Assembly: GCF_000276665.1 (NCBI RefSeq)
Contig: NW_004955402.1
Location: 5,380,823 to 5,444,822 of the forward strand
DNA length: 64,000 nt
Direction: 5' to 3'
Source of the DNA: Chinchilla lanigera
Lineage: Eukaryota; Chordata; Mammalia; Rodentia; Chinchillidae
Under the pieces are notes generated by a model that saw only the letters and a list, made by a program, of their open reading frames with translations, was not told the DNA's origin and did no database searches. The position numbers and the translations under genes were made by a program. Shown one piece after another: positions 43,000 through 55,184 of the stretch (the stretch's first letter is position 1; every line of letters begins with the position of its first letter).

Positions 43000-44700
43000 C
43001 CCTTTGTTTGGTCAAAAAGCTCTCTTCATTCATTCATTCATTCAAGCAGATCTTTCGTGAAAGGTCATCACGGTCACTGTCTTCCTTTATCTTATTCCTG
43101 TGGCCTCAGTATTCTTATCTTGTGACTAAATCATCACACAATGCTTATTGTCAAATATACAATTGCATCCTTCCTTTCAAATGGGGCCTGTGTGTGAACC
43201 CTGAGATCCTCCAGTACACTCATTTCTAGTCTCTTCTTGGCTGAGGTAGCCTGAAACCTGGCCTGAGGCAGCTGCCAGGGTGGAAGAAGGCAAAGCCTCT
43301 GGGCATACTGCCCCGGGGACTTGAACCCACACCTCTGAGACAGCCCAGCAGCTGCTCTGAGCAGGGCTTCTTCCCCTGCACACGAGCTCAGCTCTGCACC
43401 TTTGCCTTCGCGATCTCTAGGTGCAACCCAGGGTAAACACTGAGGATCCCGCCCAACCCAGAGGCCAACCTCAGAGCGCGAGGTTCTGTGCACTTATGGG
43501 AAAGAAAGTAGGAGATGTTCTCTCTTCTGTTTTGTTTTTCTCCTTCCTTTTTCATTTCCTCTGACCCTTTCTCCTTTCCTTCTACTTCTTTTTTGCTCAT
43601 TCCTCTCCTTTCTTCCCTCCTTTAAATGTAAGAAACCTTCATTCAAACAAAATTATGTATTTAAGATGAATAAGTAGAATGATTAAATGTAATTGCTCTC
43701 ATGAATGCAGTGAGCGGCTAGCTTCCTCCCCCACTGTTTCTCCCTGGACTACAGGGTGTTCACTGCATCTGTACCTCACACCTATACAAACGCTCTCACC
43801 TCCACACACACGCACACCTTCCTTAGCTCCTGCTCACACACATGCTTGTACACACTTTTACACGTACATGCTTATACACCTGCATGTACACACTTGCATA
43901 CATATGTGCACACCTGCACACTCAAACACACCTTCATACTCGTGCAAACACATGGGTGTATTGTGGGTGGCCCTGCCTTCACTTTGAAGGTCTCAGGACT
44001 CCTTGTTTCCTCATCTGAAAACCATTGTTTTCAGACATTCAGAAAATATCACCCGAGTTCACGCCTGTTAGGATTTGGGAATTCAAAACTGAATGAACTT
44101 GTTTCAGAACGGGTCACCTGCTCTCCATGCATGGGTTCACTTTCCCCCAACCAGAGAAGGGGAAATCCACAGGCGTCCATGTGGAACAAGTGGAGAGGCA
44201 GGTGCAAGGTGGGGCATTACCTGTGAGCACACAACTGCCTGGTCCCTGAGAACCCGGCGGTGGATTTCAGGGAGCGAGCAGGCGGGGCTGGCAGTACCTG
44301 GAGGAGAGGTGCGGAGCTGGCCTTGATCGTTATCTCTCTACTTGTATGACTTTCCCCTGTTGACTCCAGGCTGGGCAAGATGTTTGTCCAGGGCAGCTGT
44401 TCCTCTGGGCTGGGACTTGGGGTGCCAGGTGTGCTGCTGCCCTCCAGGACCAGTGTATACAGAGAAACCAGGTTCTCCTGTTCATGTTTAAAAGCGCCAG
44501 CTCCGGCTCATAGGGCAGTTAATTTGGCATTAAAAATGCTGCATAAAACATACTATTAAGCTGGGTTCCCTAGAAGAGCTCATAAAGATGCGTTGCGGCG
44601 GGTTTTTTTCCCATTCTCTGCAGCGCAGGACTGCAGTGAGCATCTCTGATGCTCCACCCCAGACTCTGGAGAGCAGGAGGCCTCACCTCCTGCTGAAAGG
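43000..44700. other. No gene recognised; simple repeats
   Basis: (TTCA)n lies at 43026-43043. 43756-43955 is CA/TGCA-rich low complexity, which produces the His/Thr-rich frames of 102-156 codons. 43510-43620 is CT-rich. No other recognisable feature. Confidence 0.45.
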
Positions 44701-44765
44701 TGAGCCGTGGATCTGTCCCTGAGACCATGTTTTTAAAAATGTGCAGACTTCACAGGAAAGTAACT

Positions 44766-45374
44766 TCAGGTCTTGTTTTCATTCCATAACAACGTGTGGG
44801 CTCTGGACCTGCCCCAGAGCAAGCACGCACCGCAGTGCAGTAAAGATGAAATACAGGACGAGGACGAGATGGAGGAGAAAATGCCATTCGCCAGCCTAAC
44901 CCCCAAAGGCAGCCCAGTGAGCACCAACCAGGCCTGGACCTCCACACTTCTCAAAAGTAGTGGCAACCGCCAGGGCCCCCGGACTCCTCCCGCCCCGGGC
45001 AGGGGTTGTCGACCTATTGTCTGCACCCACTGGCTTGTACCGGGAGCGTGCTTCCTGCTCTCCTGTGATGGTAGCAGACCCATCACTGGCATCCTGGAGG
45101 AAGCACAGCCTGCCCCCCTCCAGCTCAGGCGCCAGGCGGTGAGGAATGCGGTGGGCACGGGCTGCCTGGGGAGCTGGGGACAGTCAGAGTCTCCGAGAGC
45201 CTCCCGACAGGGCCTGCAGGGCCTTCTCGGTGCTGTTTCTATTCTGGAGAGGAGAAAGGAAGGGCTTGGAGGGAGGGCAGGGAGGCGGATGGTAGAGATA
45301 AGCAGGCATCTGCAAGAGTTCTTCCCACACTCCTGATCACTGAACTGACATTTCAGAGATAAGATGCAACACAC
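44766..45374. other. Long frames on both strands, unassigned
   Basis: A plus frame of 187 codons (44773-45336) and a minus frame of 202 codons (44766-45374) overlap almost fully. The first part of the plus frame contains an acidic patch (residues about 24-36, with DEDEMEEK) and reads more protein-like than the rest. GC-rich composition keeps stops rare on both strands, so neither frame is good evidence of a gene. Confidence 0.3.
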
Positions 45375-45418
45375 TCTCAGAACTCATGGATCGGTCATGG
45401 TGGCCATTTTTGGAAACC

Positions 45419-45895
45419 ATGTATCTTAGTTCATTTCCTGCAGCTCCCGTTACATGCTACAGAATCAGTAAAGACAAATTAGTGATTTAGTGAGATGCTA
45501 TCTCAAAAAAAATGAACGTTGGGGGCTGTAGAAGTGCAAAGGCCCTGGGTTCAATCCCCAGTACCTGGAGAAGAGGAAGGAGGAGGAGGAGAAGGTGGGG
45601 AGGGAGTGGGAAGGGGAACAGAGGTATATTTGGCTCAGGGTCCTAGAAGCTGTGACATCCAAGGTCAAGGGGCAGAAGCGCTGTGAGGACCTGTCCTGCA
45701 TGGTCCCGTGGCAGAGGGCCAGGTGGTGTGGACGACCATGGAGCCCTCAGGATGAACCCATCTGTTCACCTGCTGTGATGATGAATTCCTTCCCATGATA
45801 ACGGCTCTGGTCCATTTGGAGGACCCAACTGGCAGGACCTGATCACCTCTTCAGTGGCCCACCTCTGTTTCTAGGGTGGCAGTGAAATTTCAACC
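45419..45895 (-). mobile_element. MaLR-type LTR interrupted by SINE remnants
   Basis: 45419-45470 (TATCTTAGTTCATTTCCTGC) and 45618-45895 (AGGTATATTTGGCTCAGGGT, TGATGAATTCCTTCCCATGA, TAACGGCTCTGGTCCATTTG, TGGCAGTGAAATTTCAACCT) are reversed MST/MLT1 LTR blocks. The middle holds a B1 tail (GAGATGCTATCTCAAAAAAA) and an ID-like 3' half. Confidence 0.6.
45517..45572 (+). mobile_element. Truncated ID-like SINE
   Basis: GGGGGCTGTAGAAGTGCAAA and GGTTCAATCCCCAGTACCTG: the middle of the head is deleted. An A/G-rich tail (GAGGAGGAGGAGAAGG) follows. Confidence 0.7.
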
Positions 45896-47778
45896 TGAGA
45901 GTGGGAGGGGCCGGTCAAGCCATGGCAGCCTGTGCAGTGCCGTGTAGTACAGATGGTACCTGAACAAGCCGGGAGCCCTTGGCAGGTGAAGGTGGCCGGC
46001 CTGAGCAGTAACTGCCCGCTGCACAGAGCTCTGCGGTTGGTCTGAGACATGAAGCACAGAGCTGGGAGGGCTGCACAGGGAAGGGCAGAGGAAGGAACAT
46101 AACCTCCTTAGAAAAGCAGAAACAGGGTATTCGGGGATGAAAGAAGTGGGAGGGAACGGGCTGTAAAGGTTGAGAAAAGGCTCTCTAGTCAGCGTCAGGA
46201 ATTTGAATCCTGCAGATAAAATGGGTCTAATATCCAGTCTGTTTTCAAATACAAGTTGGATAATGGTTTCATATATTAGTGAGTGGGGAGCAGCCAGTGG
46301 GGAGGGCCGTAGTGGTGGCTGATGGTGGACGTCAGCCATCCCCCGGGGAGCAGGTCCTGACCAGAGGCAGTGTGGGGTGGAGGAGCGTCAGAGAACAAAG
46401 ACCCACGCAACAAGAGACTGAGGGGAAGGGGGCATCGGGAGGCGGGGAGGTGTCTGGCTGGGTCCACCAGCTGGATTCTACCTTTGAAGGCGCCAGAGAT
46501 ACCCGAGGGAACCCCTTCTTCCTTCTGGGAGCTTGAGAAAGATGAGGGACACTCATCTCCCCTTCCTCATGCTTCCAGAAAGACAGAGAGGCCCTTCAGA
46601 ACTCTGGAGATAAGGGACTCATTACCTTACTCATTTATTATATTTTCTCACCTGGGAGCAGACCGGGCCTGGGGAGTTAGCTTTAGAGGTAACAGATGAG
46701 AACAGGATGACCCGGTGGAGGATCTATTACTGGCTCGGTCTTCTTCAATCTGACATTTCATTTATGAGAGGGGAGAAAATGAACCAGAATCTTTTCTGCT
46801 TGAAATAGATGCTCGCTCTTCTCTTGGAAATCACTGATCAATAAACATTTAGATGGAGACCTCGTTCCCATCAGCGCTCCGCGCCATCTGGAGAGCTGGC
46901 ACTTGCAAAAAGCCAGGTCCTTCCTTCTCTTCGGGGCTTGGGAGCTGAAGGGTTCCCAGTAATGCAGCCCAGGGAGGTTGAATGTGCCTCTTCTTGCTTT
47001 AATCATATTCTGGAACAGTCCTGGCCCATCACCAAACACTAATGGACATTCTTGTGGCTATGAGCCCTTCACTGACCTGATAGGACTGTTCAAGTTGGAT
47101 AGGATTGTTCGAGTTTGACTTGTAAACAGGTAAAAGGGAATGCTTGACCTTGGGCCATGGACCCAATTAAACATCATGAGCTATTTCTGCAACGCCAAAT
47201 TGTAGACACCTGCTCAGGTGCTTGGAAGTCTTTTAAATCATGGGTTTGTAAACAAAGAAAAGAAAAGAGCTACTTGTCTTTCCACTGTGCCATTGGCCAC
47301 AAGCTTTTACATCTACTAATGCCATCTCCTCCACTGAAAAATTATTTTACCCTGTTCCTGGTTCATTATGTCATTCTTAGCTAATAGAACAGAAGCATCC
47401 GTCTTTAAAAGCCATGTTGACAGCAGGTCCATACATGTAGATTTCCACAGAGAAAAGGAAAGAAAGTCTAGTACGATGCATGCAGCCTGAGCTTTAATTG
47501 CACATAATTACTCTGGATAATCTGTAGTGCTGGTGGCATATTTGTTTTTATCCATTCCCCTGAGACTGGTAGCTATTAAAGAAGAAAGCCATCATTTTTC
47601 CACACAGAAGTCTTGCATGTTAGTTTTGTGTTTTGAAACATAAATTTCAATAAGCATACATGTTGTGAGATCCTTTGAGACAATAAATCTTGTCTTAAAC
47701 ATTCTGATGCTTTGAAACTGAACAAGTCTAAAATGTTTTCCCAAACAACCTACTTAGGGTTGCCATCTCTAGCAAATT
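45896..47778. other. No gene recognised
   Basis: 45900-46700 is GC-rich, with overlapping frames up to 149 codons on both strands and no domain. 47040-47778 is AT-rich and looks single-copy. 47500-47560 is dense in homeodomain-like cores (TTTAATTGC, CATAATTAC, GGATAATC), a hint of a conserved noncoding element only. Confidence 0.4.
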
Positions 47779-47880
47779 AAAATACAGTGTGCCCAGTTAA
47801 ATTTCAATTTTAATTAAGCAGCAATTTTTTTTAGTACAAGTATGTCCAGTATTTGGGACATACTTGCACTCAAAAAGAAG
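47779..47880 (+). mobile_element. MER53-like hairpin element (miR-1302-type)
   Basis: ACAGTGTGCCCAGTTAAATT, a TTAATTAAGCAGCAATTTTT stretch and GTACAAGTATGTCC (47834-47847), paired with GGGACATACTTGCAC (47855-47869), give a stem with a short loop. MER53 is the nonautonomous DNA element from which the human miR-1302 family derives, and TTGGGACATACTT is shared with that mature RNA. The right arm is shorter than the left, so the distal stem is lost. Expression is not shown by sequence. Confidence 0.65.
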
Positions 47881-48955
47881 TGTCACTTCTCGGATGTTCA
47901 AACTGGCTGTCTTTCATTGTATCCAGTAAGCCTATGCCTTCTATAATTTGAGGATTAATATACAAATCAAACACCTCTGGTATCCTCAATATTTTTGCAG
48001 AAGACAATTTCAACTACAGGGCTACTTTCTTTGGAAAGAGAGCCCCTTTCTGTTGCCAGAGTGCTTTTGATGAGATTCTGTCATCTAGACTCTTAGTAAA
48101 TGAGCACAGAGACACACACATTAATCCTCTGAGGAAAAGAAAGTGGTAAGAAAACAATGAATTTCTGCAGACACGTGGAAAGATGAATCTCACTCCATCT
48201 CACTCGTGACATGCAAAACAGAATGGCGATCCCACATTCTGGGGCAGCAGAGCAGGTAGGTTTCTGTTTCAGTCATTTCAATGCCTTAGCATTATCTAAC
48301 ATAAATCTTCGGTTATGAAGATCTTAGCTAGGACTGTAATATGCTCTAAATTTGGGTCTTTTGGAGCCATTTCTCTAAATTGCGTTTGACAGAGACAAAA
48401 GAATCCACTTACATTTCAATGAAAATTGCTTTACTATTAGACAGACCCTTTTAAACCCGTGTCACTTCGCAAGGGGAAGCTGAGGAGAGCACTTAGCATT
48501 CTTTTCATAGGTTCCCATGTAGAAAAGAGCTCCTATTTTTCCACTTCTAAATTCCTCTGGAAAGTTGCTGACCTTCATTTCTGCTCTCCCAGCATGGGAA
48601 GATTAAGGGAGTGGGGAGCCATACTTGTACATGAAGTCATTTAAAGATCCGAGAGCCCAATTAATAAAGACATTATATGGCATCTATACTAATCCAACAC
48701 TTCATTCATCACAAACCTGGGAAACAGTATTAGTACCCACTCCTGAGGGGAATGAAGACCATGTGTGAATCTTGGAGGGAGATTGACCCTCTGCTCCCCT
48801 AGGGAAGGAAACCAGTGCCCAAAGTGGGACACACCCGGAGCAAAGTCACATCAAATACAAGACACAGTGAGTCTCCCACCCAGCTTCCCCACAATTAATT
48901 GCTTGTGTGTTACTAATTCACTCTACAACTGAAAGTCATTTGCATATCTTGCATA
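47881..48955. other. No gene or repeat recognised
   Basis: Mostly AT-rich single-copy-looking sequence. The 61-codon frame at 48459-48644 has no domain. Confidence 0.35.
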
Positions 48956-48956
48956 G

Positions 48957-49430
48957 CAACAAAATCCAGTGCACCCATATTCATAAACACACCACTTAAC
49001 CACAGCCCAGGTATCCACTGGAGAACGAAAGGATGAACCAAATGTAATGTGGACACACAGCAGGACACCATTAGGTCTCAACATGAAGCACGTTGGCACA
49101 TGCTAACAGAGGGAAATAAGGACACTGTGCTGAGTAAGGTAAACCGCACATAAATGGACAAATAGTGTAAGCTTTTATTTATATGCCTTACCTAAAGTAG
49201 TCTGGTTCCTAGGGACAGGAAGGCAATGGTGGGTGCCAGCTGTGGGGACAGAGAAACAAGGACAAGTGCACACTCAGTGGGCACCAAGCTTCAGTTCTGC
49301 AAGATGAAAGAGGTGCTGGAGATGAGCCCACAGCAAAGGGAATGCACTGAACACTCTGAGCCGCACACTTAAAACAGGATAAAATGGTCAATTCTATGTC
49401 ATACCTATTTTACCAGTTTAAAGTAAACAT
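48957..49430 (+). mobile_element. LINE-1 3' UTR, plus strand
   Basis: CCCATATTCATAAACACACC, CAGGTATCCACTGGAGAACG, TGCTGAGTAAGGTAAACCGC, GTTCCTAGGGACAGGAAGGC and GTCATACCTATTTTACCAGT are L1 3' UTR landmarks in order, 5'-truncated. Confidence 0.7.
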
Positions 49431-49433
49431 TAC

Positions 49434-49760
49434 AGTTTAGACCTGGACTATCTCCTCAAGGCCTCACGCACTCAGAGGTGGGGCTTGTGGGAGGCAATTG
49501 GATTACTGGGTTATGGACAGAAGAGGCGGTCATTGGAGGCATGAGCTGGAAGGGTCCCTCTCCCTCGCTGGCCCCTCCCTTCTCTCTCTGCTTCCTGTCC
49601 ACCATGAGGTGAGCAGGTGTCCTCTGCCCTGGCTCTTCCACCAAGTTTTTCCTGCCTTGGAGCCAGTTGACCACAGACCTGAAACCTGAGCCAAACAAAT
49701 TGTCTTTAAGCTGTTGGAGTTGAGCACTGCATCACTGCAATGAGAAAGGAACTAACACAG
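49434..49760 (+). mobile_element. Solo MaLR-type LTR
   Basis: GTGGGGCTTGTGGGAGGCAA, TGGATTACTGGGTTATGGAC, TTCCTGTCCACCATGAGGTG, CTGCCTTGGAGCCAGTTGAC and GAGAAAGGAACTAACACAGG follow the ERVL-MaLR LTR order. It abuts the L1 3' end. Confidence 0.6.
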
Positions 49761-49957
49761 GAGGAAGAGCTCTGATCCAGAAGACTACAGTCTTACCAAT
49801 CAGAAGTGTGTAAGAATCAGGAGTGGGCCTATGGAGTCCAACCACATGAAGTATCAAAAATGGCTAAAAGGTGTATTTGTACAACCAGACCACAGTGGCT
49901 CTGCGTATTTGCACAGGACTTTTAGATAGTGTCTGGTATCAAGATCCAGAAAGAAGG

Positions 49958-50035
49958 ACTTGTGATATAGGTCCATGGTAGAGTGGTTGCCTAGCATGCT
50001 TAAGGCTCTGGATTTGACCCACAGCACCAGGAAAA
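49958..50035 (+). mobile_element. ID-like SINE, older copy
   Basis: CCATGGTAGAGTGGTTGCCT, AGCATGCTTAAGGCTCTGG and GACCCACAGCACCAGG: an ID-like head lacking its first bases, with an AT-rich tail. Confidence 0.7.
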
Positions 50036-50588
50036 TTAAAAATGTAAAAAGAAGTTCATAAAGAGAAAGACAGCTAGAACAGTGCTCACAACGTTCAACC
50101 TCAGACTCTCTCTTCTGGGACTCTTTCCAAAAGAAAAGTGACATGAATAAAGCTGTGCTCGTCCTATTGACAGGTAGCACAACCTGATGCCCCACCACTG
50201 CTGAAAATGTTAATAAATCATGGCTCCCCCACTCAACAGATCAATAGCCATGTAGCAGTACAGACATGCTCATGCTCATCTGGACACAAAGGTAGATGTG
50301 TATTATAATTCTAACTGTACCTACTAGGCAACTTTTCAGCGTTGATATAAGTAAAAAAATTTATTTGTGCCAGCATAGTAGAATAGAATTTTCTTCTGTT
50401 TTCTAAACTGTCTTTTATGATACAGTCCTTTGATAGATTCTGAAAGTCTGAAATTTGTTTCTAGAACAATGATGTCTTTTAAGAAAGGAGGCGCAGTGGT
50501 TTTTGGTAGCTTGGAGGGAGGTAGGCCGGGGAGCTGTAGATAAAAGCACCAAGAAGGACACCCTTCCCATAATCTCTCACGGCACCTT

Positions 50589-50666
50589 GCCATTTTGATC
50601 AGGAGGTTCCATTTGGTCCAACTGTCTGCCATTTTGTTCAGGAGGGTCCATTTGGTCCTGCCACCT
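50589..50666. repeat. 39-bp tandem duplication
   Basis: GCCATTTTGATCAGGAGGTT (50589 on) and GCCATTTTGTTCAGGAGGGT (50628 on) start two 39-bp units about 85% alike. Each contains TCCATTTGGTCC. An AATAAA lies about 20 bases downstream. It could be the U3/R part of an unrecognised LTR. Confidence 0.7.
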
Positions 50667-50669
50667 CCA

Positions 50670-52790
50670 GCATTTTATCAAAATAAAAATGCCTTGGAAA
50701 AGTTGCATTTCAAACACCCTTGTGTGGCTCTTTGGGCCTTCTTTCTTGGCCTTCCAAACTGGCTGTCACTCTGAAGCTCTCCTCCCCAGCCTGTCCGCAG
50801 CACCCTGTTGATGACACCCAAGTACCCTGAACCCCCGTGGAAGCACCTCACAAAGGATGAGCTGCCTGTGGTGCAGTTATTCGCCCAGTAGCTGTCCCCA
50901 CTCCCCAGGTTTGTCAGCTGTGGCTCTGCCCTTAGGACTCAGCATTAGCACAGAGCAGCAGAGAGCAGCCTTGAGATACATCTCTTGTAAGGGCCTGGGT
51001 TAGTCAGCAAGCAGCTTGGAAGAACAATGGTCTTGGAAGTTCAGCAGGACAAGAGGCTGAACTAAGCACTGCCGCTCTCCCTGCTCTGTGTGCTGTGGTC
51101 ATAAAGTGAACCATTCCACCCAGGCTCCCATTAAAATATCAGGTGAAGAGGGTCTACCAGAAGCTCTCAAAATGTAAAAACGAACTAAGGATTAAATGTA
51201 CAGTTTTTAAGATCTGATAAGTCAGAAAAATAAAAGGCATATCATAGATCTCAACTCTCCATATTTCAGTCATAGTAGTCACAAGTAAAATACTGCAAAC
51301 TTTTCTTAATTGATGTTTTTAAAAGAATAAGCACTTTTTATGCAAAACAGAAGCAGCTACACCTTCTTTCTGGTGTTTTAGCAGGATGTACTCACTAGGT
51401 GGTATGTACAGTGTTTCCCAAACATCTTTTACCTTAACTTTAAACTTATTAAATATTGTTTATACATGAATTATAATGCCTAATAACAATCCTTCATGAA
51501 GTTGTGCTTTGCGACTAATACAGTCATATAGATTTTCTCTGTAGGAAGAAATCTAGAAGGAAACAGGAAAAGTGGTTAGACTGTATGCATGTTCCAGGAA
51601 TGAGTTTTCAGGTTCTGTGTCAGCATTAGAAGTTATAACAGAACTATAGGCCCAGTGACCTTCCTAAAGTTAAATCTGGCCCATATTGCAACTAAAATGT
51701 ATCCACTGCCTTCCTCCTCCATAGGAAAATAAAATAAAGTCATGATTTATTGTATTACAAGTGATTTAAACTGCAGCATTCCATTTTGTCATTTTTCTGT
51801 GATGAAAAAAACAGTTGTAAAGGGCTTTGTCTAAGGTCAAAGGATTCAACACCACTTGAAAAGTCTTGTCTTGGCTGGTGAAAGTTGAGAGGTTTCAAAA
51901 TATTTCAGCATAAACTGGGAAATCCTCTAGTTCCTTTTTCTCATTGAACAAAATACTCCACAATGAAGAGGAGCCTAAAATTCCCCCTCTAGGAAACAGT
52001 TTCTGGGGATGAAACCATACAATCGTCTGTCTTCGGCATATGGTACGTACACTAACACCATGGTGCAGTGTCACATCCACTGCTGACTGCAGGAAATGAC
52101 TGGAGTTTTTGTTGTTGTTCTTGTTGTGGTTGTTGTTATCAATTCGGTTCACCCTTGAAGGATGTTTGATGTTTTCCCATGAATTCCAAAAATAATTCCT
52201 CCCTAAAGACTGCCTTTTTCTCCTTTTTCCTGTTGCTGACTGGATGACTTGGAATCAATGGATCCTAAAGCATCAAGTAAGTCCATTTAGACGATGTGTC
52301 TCCATGGGACCCCAGGGAGCTAAGTCTCTACTACAAACAATAAACTGAGACTAACCAGGCAGTTTCTTGCCTGCGGTAACACAACACAGCGGACTTTCCA
52401 GGCTGACGTTTCAGGAAGGGGAGCCAACATCTGCTCTCCTTGGGTCTAAGTGAATTACTCTTTACTCAGCAAAACCACCTTTTCATTCCTCCCCTACATA
52501 GCTAGTGTTTTAACTGACAAGGAATACTCACAGCAATATTTGTAAAGCAATGATTCCTTGATTGATGCTAATGATTTCCAGATGTCCTAGTCTCTCCTCC
52601 TTTCTTGATCTAGCATTTGAACATCTCCTTCAGCGTATTTCATATTTTACAACCAAAGTCCTTCTTGTGTGAAATGCTTGCAGAGCTGGACTCCAGTATG
52701 GGCACCTAAGCCAAGAATGACAAGGAACATGTTAATTACGTAACCATGTGAAACATGGAATAAAATAACAAGAATAATCTTTATGAGGAA
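50670..52790. other. No gene or repeat recognised
   Basis: 50700-51130 is mixed. 51130-52790 is AT-rich single-copy-looking sequence. Frames are at most 85 codons with no domain. A TTGTTGTTG run lies at about 52110-52140. Confidence 0.4.
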
Positions 52791-52794
52791 AAGT

Positions 52795-53395
52795 CTTCCT
52801 TCAAAAATAGTACGGTGGTTTCTCAAAAAATGTGAAATATAATTACTATAGGATTTGACAATTTTATTCCTGTGTATAAACCCAAAATAATTCCAAGTAG
52901 GGTCTAGAAAGGATATTCATATACAAAAATTTATTACAGTATCATTCACAATAGCCTAAATGAGAAGCAACCCAAGGGTCTACAGATAGATAAAGGGACA
53001 AAATGTAGTATATCCATACATGCAGTGGGATACTCATCAGCCTTAAAAAGGGGGAGAAATTCTAGTGTATTATAAGGGGATGGACCTTGAGCACAATATG
53101 CTAAGCAAAATAAGCCATTCACAAAAGCACAAGCAGCATAAGGTTCCATGTACATGAAGTACCTAGACAACCAGACTCCCTGAGACAGAATGTAGAATGT
53201 GTTCACCGGGGTCTGGGGAGGGGGCCGGAAGTGTGAGTTGCTACTCAGGGCAGGCACAGTTTTACTTTACAAGATGGAAAGCATTCTAGTGTGGGATTGT
53301 AGGGGCTTAGCACCGCCATGGTGCACACTAACCCTTGGTTAAGATGGTTAAGCATGGTTAAGCTTTACTGTAGGTGTATTTTACCACCACTGGAA
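52795..53395 (+). mobile_element. LINE-1 3' UTR, plus strand
   Basis: CAAAAAATGTGAAATATAAT, ATTCACAATAGCCTAAATGA, TACATGCAGTGGGATACTCA, GCTAAGCAAAATAAGCCATT and TTTACTGTAGGTGTATTTTA are the L1 3' UTR landmarks in order over 600 bp. Confidence 0.75.
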
Positions 53396-53399
53396 AAAA

Positions 53400-53880
53400 A
53401 TGTTCTCCCTTATCATCTTATCTTGAGGGATGGAACAGTCCCATCCCAAGGACAACAAGCCTCCCTGGGAAGGAAGCAGAGGGCTACTTAGCTGTCTGTG
53501 TGTCCCTGGACAGGGAGGTGGCTGCAGTCTCAAGTGTAGGCACAGGCATGGGAGCCTGGGGTCAAAACACAAGAAGCACAGGGAAAGGAGGCTGCGCACA
53601 GCACAGCAGGCCCCCGGGAACAGGCATCCTCCAAGGGGAAGTGGCCTCATGTCCCAAGCTGGTACATGTACGATTAGCAGAGACCGCTGAAGGTGGGCTG
53701 GATCTAGAGAGAGCGCTGGTCTCCCCAGAGGAGCTCCATGGAAATCAGAAACCCAGAAAGAAGTTCAAGCAGCAGCTGCTTCTGAGCATTCAGGGTCTGC
53801 TTTATGCTCCTTACTTCGTGGGAACCTCACGAGACTGAGAACTGCTCTTCGCCTGTACCAGGTGGTCAGCAAGTGTTCAT
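53400..53880. other. 154-codon plus frame, not called as a gene
   Basis: The frame at 53374-53838 starts inside the L1 3' UTR and shows no domain. A minus frame of 89 codons overlaps it. Confidence 0.35.
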
Positions 53881-53884
53881 AGGT

Positions 53885-53990
53885 TGGCTCATTTGATGCT
53901 CCCATGTCCTGTGAGCTAAGCCCTATTACGAATATATTTTACAGATGAGGAAACTGAGGCCCAGGAAAGGCACAGCTCTACAGGTGGGGG
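53885..53990 (+). mobile_element. MIR SINE fragment
   Basis: GTGAGCTAAGCCCTATTACG, TTTTACAGATGAGGAAACTG and AGGCCCAGGAAAGGCACAGC match the MIR core and 3' half. Confidence 0.75.
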
Positions 53991-53999
53991 GATAGGAAC

Positions 54000-54835
54000 T
54001 ATTAAATCTCCATTCCAAGGAGAGAAACAGAGGGTGAAGGGTTCAGTCCATTTCCCAGGCCCCACAGTACAGCGTCGAGTTGATCCAGAAGGCTGAGACT
54101 CCTGCTCCAGAGGCTGGAGCATAATCGCTGAGCTATGCCAGCTCTGCACCAGCTCCCAGGAGGCAATTTTCTGTCTCAGCCCGGTATGTGCACATGGTCA
54201 GTCACTCCCAGGGCTAGACTCTGCAGGGATTGCGGTGAGCATCCCAGAACAAATTCAAGACTCACCCTCACCCTCTCCACCTCAGCCACTCAGGCTTTAG
54301 TGCCTTAGAGACCAGTGCAGGCCCGATGTGACCAGGATGGCTCAGGATCTGAGTGGGCCGAGGGCAGGAGCTCTGCGAGGTGGACCCCTTGGAGGAGAGG
54401 CCCACCACATGCTCTCAGCAGCACACACAAGGAAGAAACACTCTCTATTCCATAGATAATGTTAACTTGCTCTTGCACCAACATCAACTACCGATTTCAC
54501 TCCATTTTGATTCCCTTTTCCATTTAAAAACATACATCTCTGGTCTAGAAGATCTTCTTCCAGAGCGAAGCTGCCTGGAGGCCCGGATGCTATAAGTTTC
54601 ACTGTTTCATAAACCGTCCAGCTTTGACATCTATGCATGCAGCTTACTTCCAAGTATGAGGTAAAACACAATTTGCTATATCTTGCACTGAAATCATTTC
54701 TGCATCAAATCTTTCTGAGCCCGGAGAAAATCTCTCCTGATCAAGATTTTTGGCCAGTCTCATAGGACGAGGCCTCAGATCACTGACAAAGAGTTTAAAG
54801 TCAAGTGAAAGAAATAAAGAATTTAATACCATGGC
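54000..54835. other. No gene or repeat recognised
   Basis: Mixed sequence with short overlapping frames (60-80 codons). Confidence 0.35.
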
Positions 54836-54837
54836 TG

Positions 54838-55180
54838 TGATAGTCAGCTATTGGTCACCATAAGTAATGCCCCAAATGATTAACTTGTAAATGAAAAAGA
54901 TGTATTTTGGCTCACAGCTCTGGAGGTTCCAGTCCAGGAGGAAGCTGTCCTCTGTTGCTTTGGGCCAGCACTGAGACAGCACATAGTGGCGGGAGTCAGA
55001 ACTTATGGCCCGGAAGTAAGAGAGAGAGGAAGGGGTGGGGCCTCAGGATCCCCTTCAAGGACAGCCCTACTGACCTCAGCAGCTCTTACCAGGCCCTCTC
55101 CTTTTAAAGACTCCACTACCTCCCATTTGTACCTGGAGACCAAGCTTTTGAACATTCACAGTCCAAATGATAGCACTGCT
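54838..55180 (-). mobile_element. Solo MaLR-type LTR, minus strand
   Basis: TGATAGTCAGCTATTGGTCA, ATGTATTTTGGCTCACAGCT, TGGAGGTTCCAGTCCAGGAG and CTTTTGAACATTCACAGTCC are reversed LTR blocks. Confidence 0.6.
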
Positions 55181-55184
55181 CAGC

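Noticed and set aside
43756..44226. 156-codon plus-strand frame rich in His and Thr
   Set aside because: Its first half is a CA-rich simple repeat.
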